This document shows positions 50,229 through 58,836 of a stretch of DNA of 64,000 bases, piece after piece. A program made the translations under genes and the position numbers. This DNA is from Haloarcula litorea (lineage in GTDB: Archaea; Halobacteriota; Halobacteria; Halobacteriales; Haloarculaceae). The notes beneath the pieces are model-generated. The model was not told the origin of the DNA and made no database searches. It saw only the letters and a list, made by a program, of their open reading frames with translations. The stretch lies in NCBI RefSeq assembly GCF_029338195.1, contig NZ_CP119779.1:1240001-1304000 (forward strand), given 5' to 3'. Every line of letters starts with the position of its first letter. Positions within the stretch are counted from its first letter, which is position 1.

Positions 50229-51428
50229 TCAGACCGGGAGATAGCGGAAGACGAGGTAGGCGGCGACCGTCGCGATCCCGGGGACGATGTTCTGGAGGAC
50301 GATGACGCGGGCGGTGGTCGCGGGCTCGAACAGGTCCGAGGCCTTCGGGAGGTCCTCGCCCGACTCCTCGCCGATGGGATCGTGGCCGGTCCCGGCGGGG
50401 GTCCCCTTCTGACCGCCGACCGTCGGCGCGTCGTCGGCGTCGGCCGTCAGCGCCCCGACCGAGACGTCCGGGGCCTTCCCCTGGACGGTCTCGGAGAGGC
50501 GGGTCGTCCGGGTGGCCCGGCCCCACCCGAGGCCGACGATGCTCATCGTCGCGATGATGACGAAACTCGCGGGGATACCCAGCGCCGAGAGGAAGGTGAC
50601 GATGGTGGAACTCACCGCCGCGACGACGATGGCGGCCACGAGCGGCAGGTCGGTGAGGTCGTTGCCGACCGTGTCCATCGTCCGCCGGGCGATGGTGAAC
50701 GCGCCGAGGCCGATGGCACTGCCACCCAGGAGGATGGCCGGGTACATGTCCAGCGAGCCGTTGCCCACCAGCGGCGCGACGGCGTTGGCGACGTTCGAGG
50801 CCCCCGCCGAGAAGGCCATGTAACAGCCGATCCCGACGACCACGGCGGTCCCGACGAACTCGCGGGGGGTGGTGTTCTCCCCGAGGTACGGCCTGGGGAC
50901 CGCGCCGGAGCGGTCGAACTCCAGCAGCGCGCCCTCGGTCTGTGAGACGGCGAAGGCCTCGACCAGCGTCGGGTAGAAGTACCGCCCGATGACGCCGCTG
51001 ACCCAGAAGGCGACGATGGGCGAGACGAGCCACCAGGAGACGATCTCCAGCATCAGCCCCTCGTTCAGCGTCTGTCGCGCCAGCCCGAGCCCGGCGATCG
51101 CCCCGACGGCGGTCATCGAGGTGGAGGCGGGGACGCCGGCGACGTTCGAGAGGAACAGCGCCCCGCCGATGAAAAAGAGGACGACGATGCTGATCAGCGG
51201 CGAGAACGCCGTCGCGACGAGGTCGCTCCCGAGGCTCTCGACGACGGCCGGCCCGACGAGCAGGCCGCCGGCCAGCGCGAAGATCGTCATCAGCACCGCG
51301 GCACCGAACTTCGAGATGGTGTCGCTGCCGACGGCCGGGCCGAAGGCGACGCCGGTCGATGAGCCGCCGATGTTGAACCCGACGAAGACGGCGACGAGGA
51401 GCCCCAGCGCGAAGAGAAGTTCGACCAT
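50229..51428 (-). CDS. PiT-family phosphate transporter (second copy)
   Basis: A 399-residue membrane protein of about 10 helices. The PiT motifs are close to consensus: FNIGGSSTGVAFGPAVGSDTI near the N-terminus and AFSAGASNVANAVAPLVGNG in the second half. A hydrophilic loop of ~70 residues (about 285-355, Asp/Gly-rich) before the last helix is a feature absent from the copy at 31083-32282. Downstream (49758) is fer; upstream is a coiled-coil membrane protein, so regulation may be independent. Confidence 0.9.
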   Translation of the reverse strand: MVELLFALGLLVAVFVGFNIGGSSTGVAFGPAVGSDTISKFGAAVLMTIFALAGGLLVGPAVVESLGSDLVATAFSPLISIVVLFFIGGALFLSNVAGVPASTSMTAVGAIAGLGLARQTLNEGLMLEIVSWWLVSPIVAFWVSGVIGRYFYPTLVEAFAVSQTEGALLEFDRSGAVPRPYLGENTTPREFVGTAVVVGIGCYMAFSAGASNVANAVAPLVGNGSLDMYPAILLGGSAIGLGAFTIARRTMDTVGNDLTDLPLVAAIVVAAVSSTIVTFLSALGIPASFVIIATMSIVGLGWGRATRTTRLSETVQGKAPDVSVGALTADADDAPTVGGQKGTPAGTGHDPIGEESGEDLPKASDLFEPATTARVIVLQNIVPGIATVAAYLVFRYLPV

Positions 51429-51492
51429 ACAGACGGCAAGCCAGCCGGCGGCTAAAGGCTACCGACCGCGGTCCGGCGGGGCGATCCGCCGG

Positions 51493-52140
51493 TCACGCCC
51501 CGGACCCGTCGTCGCCGCGGCGGGCGTCACCTTCGCCGTCGTCGCGCCGCCGGTCCGCGCGGCCGGCGTCGACGTCCTCTGGCAACCGCTCGCGCTTCTC
51601 GGCGACGGCCTCCTCGACCTCGCTCGCGGTCTCCTTGACCGACTCGGCGGCTTCGGTCACGGACTCGGCGGTCTCCTTGGCCTCGCCGGCCCGCTCGACG
51701 GGGTCGTCGCCCCCGTCGTCCGTCTCCTCGACGGACCGGGCCGCCGACTCGACGGACTCGGCGGCGTCCTCGACCTCGTCGGCGGTCCGTTCGAGCTCCT
51801 CGGCGGTCGCCTCCAGCTGCTCGGCCGCCGCCTCCAGCTCCGCGGCCGTCTCGACGGCCTCTTCGGTCCCGCGCTGGTACACCCGGCCGAGGACGACGAA
51901 CTCCACGAGGCCCGAGACGACGAGCACCGCGACGGCGACCCCCGTCGCCGTCCCCAGCAGCGACGTGACGCCGGGGCCGACGCCCAGCAGGCCGGTCCGA
52001 GCGACCGCGTAGGCGGCGACCAGTCCGACGGTGACGACGACCGTCGCCCGAACGAACTGCCGGTACAGGCCCGCCCGCTCGCCGAACACGAGCGCCTCGA
52101 GCCGTCTGCCCAGTCGACCGAGCGGACTGTCGTCTGTCAT
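51493..52140 (-). CDS. Membrane-anchored coiled-coil protein
   Basis: A 215-residue protein with two N-terminal membrane helices (about 33-50 and 60-83) followed by a long Ala/Glu/Ser-rich coiled coil (ETAAELEAAAEQLEATAEEL onward) and a very acidic/Arg-rich tail. The repeated AESVxEAAESV pattern resembles chemoreceptor-like or tethering coiled coils, but no signalling signature is visible. Unrecognised; function unknown. It is upstream of the second PiT transporter on the same strand (64 nt). Confidence 0.72.
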   Translation of the reverse strand: MTDDSPLGRLGRRLEALVFGERAGLYRQFVRATVVVTVGLVAAYAVARTGLLGVGPGVTSLLGTATGVAVAVLVVSGLVEFVVLGRVYQRGTEEAVETAAELEAAAEQLEATAEELERTADEVEDAAESVESAARSVEETDDGGDDPVERAGEAKETAESVTEAAESVKETASEVEEAVAEKRERLPEDVDAGRADRRRDDGEGDARRGDDGSGA

Positions 52141-52273
52141 CGCTCGCCGATGGAGCGGGCGCGGCCGTAAGCGTTCCCCCCGAACGGAGTCGCCGCGCCG
52201 GTTCTCAGGTGTGATACGCTGCCCCTTCGTTTATCAAGGTGTTGGAACAATATGTTCGCGTCTATCAGACAGT

Positions 52274-54973
52274 ATGACTCCCGCCAGCGACACCGTCACC
52301 GTGCTCGCCGTCGGCGCGGGCTCGGCCCTCGGAACGACTGTCGCCCAGGCCCTCGAACGGGCGGACGACGACGCCGAGGTGGTCACGGTACCGACGGCGG
52401 CCGAGGTGCTCGCCCGACTCGACGACGGGGGCGTCGACTGCGTCGTCTCGGCGTACGAGCTGCCCGAGGCGGACGGGATCGCCCTGCTCGAGGCGGTCCG
52501 TGAGGACTACCCGGACCTCCCGTTCGTCATCTACACCGACGCGGGGAGCGAGGCGGTCGCGAGCGAGGCGATCTCCGCCGGCGTCACGGACTACCTCCGG
52601 CGGGAGGCGGACACCGACGACCACGCGCTGCTCGCGAAGCGGATCGGGAACGCCGTCGGCCGGACCCGCGCCGAACGCGCTCGTCAGCGGCACCTCGACG
52701 CCATCGAGACCGCACAGGAGGGCATCAGCATCCTCGACGAGGACGGCCACTTCGTCTACGTCAACGACGCCTACGCGGACCTCTACGGCTACGACCCGGA
52801 CGACATCCTCGGCGAGCACTGGGGCCTGCTCTACCGGGACGAGGACGTCGCGGACATCACCGACGAGATCCTGCCGCTGGTCGAGGCTCGGGGCCGGTGG
52901 CACGGCCGGACGACCGGGGTCCGGGCCGACGGCACCACGTTCGTCGAGGACCACACCCTGGCGACGACCGACACCGGGGAACTCGTCTGTACGGTCCGGG
53001 ACGCGAGCGACGCGCCCCGTCACGAGGAGGCCATCGAGGCGCTGCACAGCACGGCGCGGGCGTTCATCGGGGCCGAGACCGTCGACGCGGTCGGCGAGAT
53101 CGCCGTCGAGGCGGTCCGCGACATCGTCGGGCTCCCGATCGCGGGGTTCTACCGCTACGACGCCGACGCCGACGCCCTGGTGCCGGTGACGAGTACCGCG
53201 TCGGCCGACGACTTCGTCGGCACGCCGCCGCCGACGTTCGAGCGCGGCGAGGGGATCGCCTGGGACGTCTACGAGTCGGGCGAGCCCCGCGTCTACGACG
53301 ACGTCCGCACCGACCCGGACCGGTACAACGAGCGCACGCCGGTCCGGAGCGAACTCGTCCTGCCGCTGGGCGACCACGGGGTCCTGCTCGTCGGGTCGGA
53401 GGAGACCGACGCGTTCGACGAGACGGACGTCTCGCTGGCACGGACCGTCACGGCCCACGCGACGGCCACGCTGACGCGGCTGGACCGGGAGCGCGAACTC
53501 GCGGCGGAGCGGGCGTTCGTCGCACAGTCGCTGGACGCGCTGCCGGATCTGTTCTACGTCGTCAACACCGACGGGAAGATCTGCCGGTGGAACGACCGGC
53601 TGCTGGAGGTGACGGGGTGCGACCCCGACGCGGACGGGGCGCTGTTCATCGACGACGTCCTCGCCGACGAGGACCTCGACCGGGCCCACGACGCGATGCA
53701 GCGGGGGCTCGAGACCGGCGAGGTGTCGACCGAGGCCCGCATCCGGACGGCCGACGGCGACCTGGTCCCCTACCAGTTCACCGGAGCACACCTGACCGAC
53801 ACCGAGGGGCAGGTCGTCGGGCTGGTGGGCGTCGGCCGCGACATCAGCGACCTCGCCGAGCACGAGCGGCGGCTCAAGGAACTCCACTCGTTCGCGACCG
53901 ACCTCCCCTCGTGTGGGTCGGTCGAGGCGATCTGCGAGCGGACCGTCCGGGCCGCCGAGACGGTCCTCTCGTTCGACAACTCCGCGCTCAGTATCGAGCG
54001 CGACGGCGTGCTGGAGGTCGCCGCGGTCTCGGCGGAACTGCCGACGGACGGCTCGACGGCGATCCCCGACGACGAGCGACTCGCGGGGGCGACCTACCAG
54101 ACCGGCGAGTCCCACCTCGTCGACGACCTGACGGCCCACCCCCACGCCGACCCCGTCGGCGACTACCGCTCCGCCATCAGCGTCCCCGTCGGCGACCACG
54201 GCGTCTTCCAGACGGTCGCGGACGGGCCCGCCGCCTTCGACGACCGCGACCTCGAACTGGCGGAACTGCTCGTGAGCCACGCCGCGACCGCGCTCAGCCG
54301 GCTGGACCGGGAGCGCGAGCTCCGGCGGCAGAACGAGCGCCTCGACGAGTTCGTCAGCATCGTCAGCCACGACCTGCGGAACCCGCTCAACGTCGCCGAA
54401 GGCCACCTCGAACTCGCACGCCGGGACGGCGACCTCGACCGGCTCGACGCCGTCGACCGCGCACACGACCGGATGGACGAACTCATCGGGGACCTCCTGA
54501 CGCTCGCCCGGCAGGGCGAGGCCGCCGGCAGCGTCGAGACGGTCCCCCTCCCGTCGGTGGTCGAGGAGTGCTGGGCGACGGTCGAGACCGACGGCGCGCG
54601 GCTCCGTGTCGAGACCGACCAGTCCGTGCGAGCCGACTGCGCGCGGCTCCGGCAACTGTTCGAGAACCTGTTCCGGAACGCCGTGGAACACGGTTCCACA
54701 GGCAGTTCGGACGCTCGTGAGGCCGCCGTCGAAATCACCGTCGGCGGTCTGCCCGACGGGTTCTACGTTGCCGACGACGGCCCCGGCGTCCCCGAGGGCG
54801 AGCGCGACCGGATCTTCGAGAGCGGCTACTCCACGCGGGAGGAGGGGACCGGGTTCGGCCTGAAGATCGTCTCGGAGATCGCCGACGCCCACGGCTGGGC
54901 GGTCGACGTGACGGAGTCGGCGGCCGGTGGCGCGCGCTTCGAGATCACCGGCGTCGACGTGGCCGAGGAGTGA
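52274..54973 (+). CDS. Multi-sensor hybrid histidine kinase with degenerate receiver
   Basis: An 899-residue soluble kinase: receiver-like domain (about 8-125), PAS (about 140-250), GAF (about 255-400), PAS (about 415-535), GAF (about 540-680), HisKA with phosphoacceptor His699 in IVSHDLRNPLN, and HATPase_c (N box Asn802, D834/D835 in ADDGPGVP, TGFGLKIV). The receiver has Ala60 in place of the phosphorylated Asp (VVSAYELPEADG), lost the N-terminal acidic pair (VLAVGAGS) and Lys is Arg (DYLRRE), so it cannot be phosphorylated. The kinase part is intact. GTTTATC (52229-52235) and ACAATATG (52246-52253) precede ATG 52274. Confidence 0.92.
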   Translation: MTPASDTVTVLAVGAGSALGTTVAQALERADDDAEVVTVPTAAEVLARLDDGGVDCVVSAYELPEADGIALLEAVREDYPDLPFVIYTDAGSEAVASEAISAGVTDYLRREADTDDHALLAKRIGNAVGRTRAERARQRHLDAIETAQEGISILDEDGHFVYVNDAYADLYGYDPDDILGEHWGLLYRDEDVADITDEILPLVEARGRWHGRTTGVRADGTTFVEDHTLATTDTGELVCTVRDASDAPRHEEAIEALHSTARAFIGAETVDAVGEIAVEAVRDIVGLPIAGFYRYDADADALVPVTSTASADDFVGTPPPTFERGEGIAWDVYESGEPRVYDDVRTDPDRYNERTPVRSELVLPLGDHGVLLVGSEETDAFDETDVSLARTVTAHATATLTRLDRERELAAERAFVAQSLDALPDLFYVVNTDGKICRWNDRLLEVTGCDPDADGALFIDDVLADEDLDRAHDAMQRGLETGEVSTEARIRTADGDLVPYQFTGAHLTDTEGQVVGLVGVGRDISDLAEHERRLKELHSFATDLPSCGSVEAICERTVRAAETVLSFDNSALSIERDGVLEVAAVSAELPTDGSTAIPDDERLAGATYQTGESHLVDDLTAHPHADPVGDYRSAISVPVGDHGVFQTVADGPAAFDDRDLELAELLVSHAATALSRLDRERELRRQNERLDEFVSIVSHDLRNPLNVAEGHLELARRDGDLDRLDAVDRAHDRMDELIGDLLTLARQGEAAGSVETVPLPSVVEECWATVETDGARLRVETDQSVRADCARLRQLFENLFRNAVEHGSTGSSDAREAAVEITVGGLPDGFYVADDGPGVPEGERDRIFESGYSTREEGTGFGLKIVSEIADAHGWAVDVTESAAGGARFEITGVDVAEE

Positions 54974-55028
54974 GCGCCCGCTCGGCCGGACCGACACGCT
55001 TTCGACCGGCCCAGTCACACACTCGCCC

Positions 55029-55763
55029 ATGTTCCCGGAGTTCGAGGTCGTCCCGGCGGTGGACATGCAGGACGGGCAGGTGGTCCAGTTGGTCGGCGGC
55101 GAGCGCGGCACCGGCAAGACCTACGGCGACCCGGTCGACGCGGCCGAGCGCTGGCTCGACGCCGGCGCGCGGACGCTCCACCTCGTCGACCTCGACGGGG
55201 CCTTCGAGGGCGAGCGGGTCAACGCCGCGGCCATCGACGCCGTCCTGGAGGCGGTCGGCGACGCGGCCGCCGTCCAACTGGGCGGGGGCATCCGCACCGC
55301 CGACGACGCCGTCGCGCTGCTGGAGCGGGGCGTCGACCGCGTCATCCTCGGGACCGCCGCCGTCGAGGACCCCGAGATCGTCGCCGAGATCAGCGACGAG
55401 CACCCGGGGAGCGTGCTGGTCAGCCTCGACGCGAAAGACGGGGAGGTCGTCGTCTCGGGCTGGACCGAGGGGACGGGGCTGGACCCGGCCGAGGCCGCGC
55501 GGCGCTACGCCGACCTGGGTGCCGGCGGCATCCTGTTCACCGACGTCGACGTCGAGGGACAACTCGGCGGCGTCCGGACCGACCCCGTCCGGCGGGTGGT
55601 CGAGGCCGTCGACGTCCCCGTCGTGGCGAGCGGCGGCGTCGCCACCGTCGACGACGTGGTCGCGCTGCGTGACGCGGGCGCGGCCGCCGCCGTCGTCGGG
55701 AGCGCGCTCTACGAGGGCGCGTTCACGCTCGCCGAGGCCCAGGCCGCCGTCGACGAGCGGTAG
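55029..55763 (+). CDS. hisA: Phosphoribosylformimino-5-aminoimidazole carboxamide ribotide isomerase
   Basis: A 244-residue (beta/alpha)8 HisA with half-barrel duplicate motifs VVPAVDMQDGQVVQLVGG and LHLVDLDGAFEGERVNAAAI, VQLGGGIRTADDAVALLERG, ILFTDVDVEGQLGG and VVASGGVATVDDVV. It catalyses the fourth step of histidine synthesis. It follows the kinase gene after 55 nt with the weak promoter CTTTCG, so it may be transcribed alone. hisB and hisI lie 9.5 and 6.5 kb upstream. Confidence 0.97.
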   Translation: MFPEFEVVPAVDMQDGQVVQLVGGERGTGKTYGDPVDAAERWLDAGARTLHLVDLDGAFEGERVNAAAIDAVLEAVGDAAAVQLGGGIRTADDAVALLERGVDRVILGTAAVEDPEIVAEISDEHPGSVLVSLDAKDGEVVVSGWTEGTGLDPAEAARRYADLGAGGILFTDVDVEGQLGGVRTDPVRRVVEAVDVPVVASGGVATVDDVVALRDAGAAAAVVGSALYEGAFTLAEAQAAVDER

Positions 55764-55814
55764 TCGACGGGTCGGAAAGCGGACGTTACTGTGGGTAGCC
55801 AGCCGTTACGCCGG

Positions 55815-56891
55815 TCACCCGCTGTCGCCGTCGTACAGCGTCACGGACTCGGCCCCGTACCCCTCGTAGAACGGCCCGATGCCGCCGCCGGCGTTGCCGG
55901 CCGCGATCGGCCCGTCGGGCGTCTCGAAGACGATGCTGTTCTCGAAGGGGAAGTCGTTGGTCGCGTCGCCCACGAGGTTCTGCCGGACCTCGACGACCGG
56001 CACCCGCTCGTAGGCCGTCCGCTCGCCGGAGTCGACGGCGACGACCGTCGCGTCGGCCAGCAGGTCGCGGCCGGCCGCGCGGTGGAGGGCGGCGTTGGTC
56101 GCCGCGGTCCGCAGGTGGTCGTAGGTGGCCGGGAGCGGGTCCGGGTCGGCGACGTAGTGGTCCGCGCCCATCGGCCAGAAGTTCGCGACGGTGTTGCCGA
56201 AGAAGCCGCTGCCGACCTCCCGCTGGGCGAACGACAGCGCGTAGTCGTCGCCGTGACGACCGGTGAGGATGCCGTGTGACCCCATCAGGCCGGTCGTCTC
56301 GTCGGCCAGCACCAGCACCGGCGGCGTGGCGTCCCACGTCCGGACCACGTCCGCACAGGCCGCCCAGTCGACGTCGAGTGCCGCCTCCGACAGCGGCGCG
56401 ACCGCGAGGACGTAGACGAACACGCCGCGGTCGCGGGCGGCCGCGAGCGCGTCGGTGAGGTGCTGTAGCTCCGGTGCGGGGACGACGAGGACGGCCTCGT
56501 GGTCGGCCTCCCGGAGGTACCGCTCGGCCCGCTTGCGCACCGTCGCCCGCGAGTGGATCACCTCGACGGTCCCGTCCTCGGCGGCCGGCTCGGTGTACAG
56601 CGACTCGACGCTGTCCCGCAGGTCCTCGACGCGGGCCGACAGCGCGCCGACGGCCTCCTCGGGCGGGCGCGCCCGCAACACCGTCGGACTGTTCGTCTCG
56701 TCGATGGTCACCAGCCCCCGCTCGGCCAGCGCCGTGGCGATCTCGTAGACGTACCCCTGCGAGACGTCGGCCGCCCGCGACACCTCGTTCGTCGTCGCCT
56801 CGCCCGCCCGCAACACCGCGAGGTAGGCGTCGATCTCCTTCTCGGAACACCCGAACGTCGAGAGGGTGTCGCGGAGCGTCTCCGTGACCAT
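55815..56891 (-). CDS. TrmB-family transcriptional regulator
   Basis: A 358-residue regulator: N-terminal winged helix (about 1-85; LSTFGCSEKEIDAYLAVLRAGEA, NEVSRAADVSQGYVYEIATAL), coiled-coil segment and a C-terminal TrmB sugar-binding-like domain of ~250 residues with VVEVRQNLVGDATNDFPFENS near the end. TrmB proteins regulate sugar metabolism and uptake in archaea. It diverges from the MFS transporter gene at 56951, with an inverted repeat in the 59-nt intergenic gap, so it is expected to regulate that transporter. ATG 56891 chosen. Confidence 0.93.
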   Translation of the reverse strand: MVTETLRDTLSTFGCSEKEIDAYLAVLRAGEATTNEVSRAADVSQGYVYEIATALAERGLVTIDETNSPTVLRARPPEEAVGALSARVEDLRDSVESLYTEPAAEDGTVEVIHSRATVRKRAERYLREADHEAVLVVPAPELQHLTDALAAARDRGVFVYVLAVAPLSEAALDVDWAACADVVRTWDATPPVLVLADETTGLMGSHGILTGRHGDDYALSFAQREVGSGFFGNTVANFWPMGADHYVADPDPLPATYDHLRTAATNAALHRAAGRDLLADATVVAVDSGERTAYERVPVVEVRQNLVGDATNDFPFENSIVFETPDGPIAAGNAGGGIGPFYEGYGAESVTLYDGDSG

Positions 56892-56896
56892 ATCGA

Positions 56897-56920
56897 ATTT
56901 TGTGTGACTATATACAAAAT
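56897..56920. promoter_or_regulatory. Divergent trmB/MFS promoter with ATTTTGT-N10-ACAAAAT dyad
   Basis: Perfect 7-bp inverted repeat ATTTTGT (56897-56903) and ACAAAAT (56914-56920) around the spacer GTGACTATAT. The spacer contains TATA-like CTATATAC. It starts 6 nt from the regulator ATG and ends 31 nt before the MFS ATG, so it overlaps the promoter(s). Exact pairing in GC-rich DNA is notable; probable operator of the TrmB regulator. Confidence 0.65.
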
Positions 56921-56950
56921 ATTTTTCCACCTGGACCACGGCCACGGCGT

Positions 56951-58180
56951 ATGGGCGAGACTGCGACGGGCACCGCCGCGGAGACGGCCCCCGACACCGA
57001 CGACCAACGGGACAACCGCCGGTGGTGGACCGTCGTCATCTTCGGATACGCCACGCTGGAGGGTGTCGCCCTCCAGGTCCGCGGCGCGGTCATCCCGAAC
57101 CTGGCCCTGACGTTCGGTGCGCCGGAGTGGCAACTCGGCCTGATCGCACCGGCCGGGACCGTCGGTTTCCTCGTCGTCGTGACCGTCGTCGGGGCCGTCG
57201 TCGGCCGCCTGGACACCAGACGGGTGTTGCTGTTCGGCGTCGTCGGGACCGGCGTCGGTGCGCTGGCGATGGGGCTGGCCCCGACGTTCCCGCTGTTCCT
57301 CGCGGCGGTGGTCGGTCGGGGGGTCCTCCGCGGGGCGGGACGGGGGACCGACCGCCCGCTGCTGAGCCACCTCTACCCCACCCAGCGGGGCCGGTTCTTC
57401 AGCTACTACGACATGATGTGGGCGGCCGGCGCGACCGCCGGACCGCTGCTGGCCGCGGCTGCCATCGCCGTGGCCGACTGGCGGTGGGCGTACTTCGCGC
57501 TGGCGGCGGCGTTCGTCCCGCTGGTGGTCCTCATCACCAGGCTCGACACGCCCACGGTCGGTGGCGACGACCCGCTTGACCTCGCAGAACTGCGCCGCAT
57601 CGGCCGCCGCCCGGAGGTGGGCGCGATGGCGGTCGCCCTGTTCCTCTCGGTCGGTGTCGAGGGCGGCCTGTTCACGTGGCTGACCACCTACGCGGGCACC
57701 CAGCTCCCGGACACGCTCGCGACCGTCTCCCTGTCGGTGATGCTGGCGGGCTACGTCCCGGGCCGTCTGCTGTCGGGGTCGGTCGCCGAACGGGTCGGCT
57801 ACGTCCGGCTGAGCGTCGCGCTCGCTGCCCTGACCGTCCCGGCGATCTGGTACACCTTCTTCGTCGCGGACGGCGTCGCGCTGCTGGCCGGCGCGTTCGC
57901 CATCGGTCTCACGCTCTCGGGACTGTACCCGACGCTGCTGGCCTACGGGACCGAGGCCGTCCCCGAGCACAGCGCGCCGGTGAACGCGACGGCGTCGGTC
58001 ACCGCCTCGGCGGGCATCGCCGTCGTCCCGGCGGCGATGGGCTTCGCGATCAGCGGGGCGGGCGTGGCACGCGCGATGACGCTGCTGGTCGGCCTCGCGG
58101 CGCTCCTGCTCGCGGTGCTCGTGACGACGGCGCTGCTGGTCGGGACCGTCCGGGACCGACCGGATTCCAACAGCCATTAG
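56951..58180 (+). CDS. MFS transporter divergent from the TrmB regulator
   Basis: A 409-residue protein with about 12 membrane helices after an acidic ~20-residue N-terminus. The A-motif region is AVVGRLDTRRVLLFG; the second half has LLSGSVAERVGYVRLSV. ATG 56951 fits MGETATGTAAE. Its divergent place opposite a TrmB regulator suggests a sugar or related carbohydrate exporter/importer. The direction of transport cannot be decided from sequence. pyrE follows 24 nt after the stop. Confidence 0.9.
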   Translation: MGETATGTAAETAPDTDDQRDNRRWWTVVIFGYATLEGVALQVRGAVIPNLALTFGAPEWQLGLIAPAGTVGFLVVVTVVGAVVGRLDTRRVLLFGVVGTGVGALAMGLAPTFPLFLAAVVGRGVLRGAGRGTDRPLLSHLYPTQRGRFFSYYDMMWAAGATAGPLLAAAAIAVADWRWAYFALAAAFVPLVVLITRLDTPTVGGDDPLDLAELRRIGRRPEVGAMAVALFLSVGVEGGLFTWLTTYAGTQLPDTLATVSLSVMLAGYVPGRLLSGSVAERVGYVRLSVALAALTVPAIWYTFFVADGVALLAGAFAIGLTLSGLYPTLLAYGTEAVPEHSAPVNATASVTASAGIAVVPAAMGFAISGAGVARAMTLLVGLAALLLAVLVTTALLVGTVRDRPDSNSH

Positions 58181-58204
58181 CCACCCCGACGCGGAGGGGT
58201 CGGT

Positions 58205-58750
58205 ATGTCCACCGACGACCTCGTGACGGCGCTGCGGGACGCGGACGCCGTCAAGTTCGGCGAGTTCGAGCTCTCACACGGCGGCACCTCGCAGTACTAC
58301 GTCGACAAGTACCTCTTCGAGACCGACCCGGACTGCCTCGCCGCCGTCGCCGCGGCCTTCGCCGAGCGGGTCGACGACACCAAACTGGCCGGCGTCGCGC
58401 TGGGCGGGGTCCCGCTCGTGGCGGTCACCAGCGTCGAGACGGGGCTGCCCTACGTCGTCGCCCGCAAGCAACAGAAGGACTACGGCACCGCCAACCTCGT
58501 CGAGGGCGACCTCGCCGAGGGCGAGGAAGTGGTCGTGATCGAGGACATCGCGACGACGGGACAGAGCGCCATCGACGCCGCCGAGGCCCTGCGCGAGGCC
58601 GGGGCCGTCGTCGAGCGCGTGCTGGTCGTCGTCGACCGGCAGGAGGGGGCCGCCGAGAACCTGGCCGCACACGACCTCGAACTGGAGTCGCTGGTGACGG
58701 CCGCCGACCTGCTGGCCGACGCCCCCGAGGACGTCGACGTCGACGCCTGA
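58205..58750 (+). CDS. pyrE: Orotate phosphoribosyltransferase (PyrE)
   Basis: A 181-residue PRTase converting orotate and PRPP to OMP. The PRPP loop is [21 protein letters not shown], and the orotate-binding loop is [36 protein letters not shown] is also conserved. Full-length for haloarchaeal PyrE2-type enzymes. It lies behind the MFS gene and ahead of the NCS2 permease, so it may be cotranscribed with one or both. Confidence 0.95.
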   Translation: MSTDDLVTALRDADAVKFGEFELSHGGTSQYYVDKYLFETDPDCLAAVAAAFAERVDDTKLAGVALGGVPLVAVTSVETGLPYVVARKQQKDYGTANLVEGDLAEGEEVVVIEDIATTGQSAIDAAEALREAGAVVERVLVVVDRQEGAAENLAAHDLELESLVTAADLLADAPEDVDVDA

Positions 58751-58805
58751 CCCGGGCCCGTGTCACTCCTCGGCGGACCGACCATTTCTGGCCGCTCTCG
58801 CCACG

Positions 58806-58811
58806 CTTAAG
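58806..58811 (+). promoter_or_regulatory. Promoter TATA box of the NCS2 permease gene
   Basis: CTTAAG lies 26-31 nt before ATG 58837, ideal for a leaderless haloarchaeal transcript. Confidence 0.65.
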
Positions 58812-58836
58812 CCACCCTACGCTGAGAGTGGGACAA

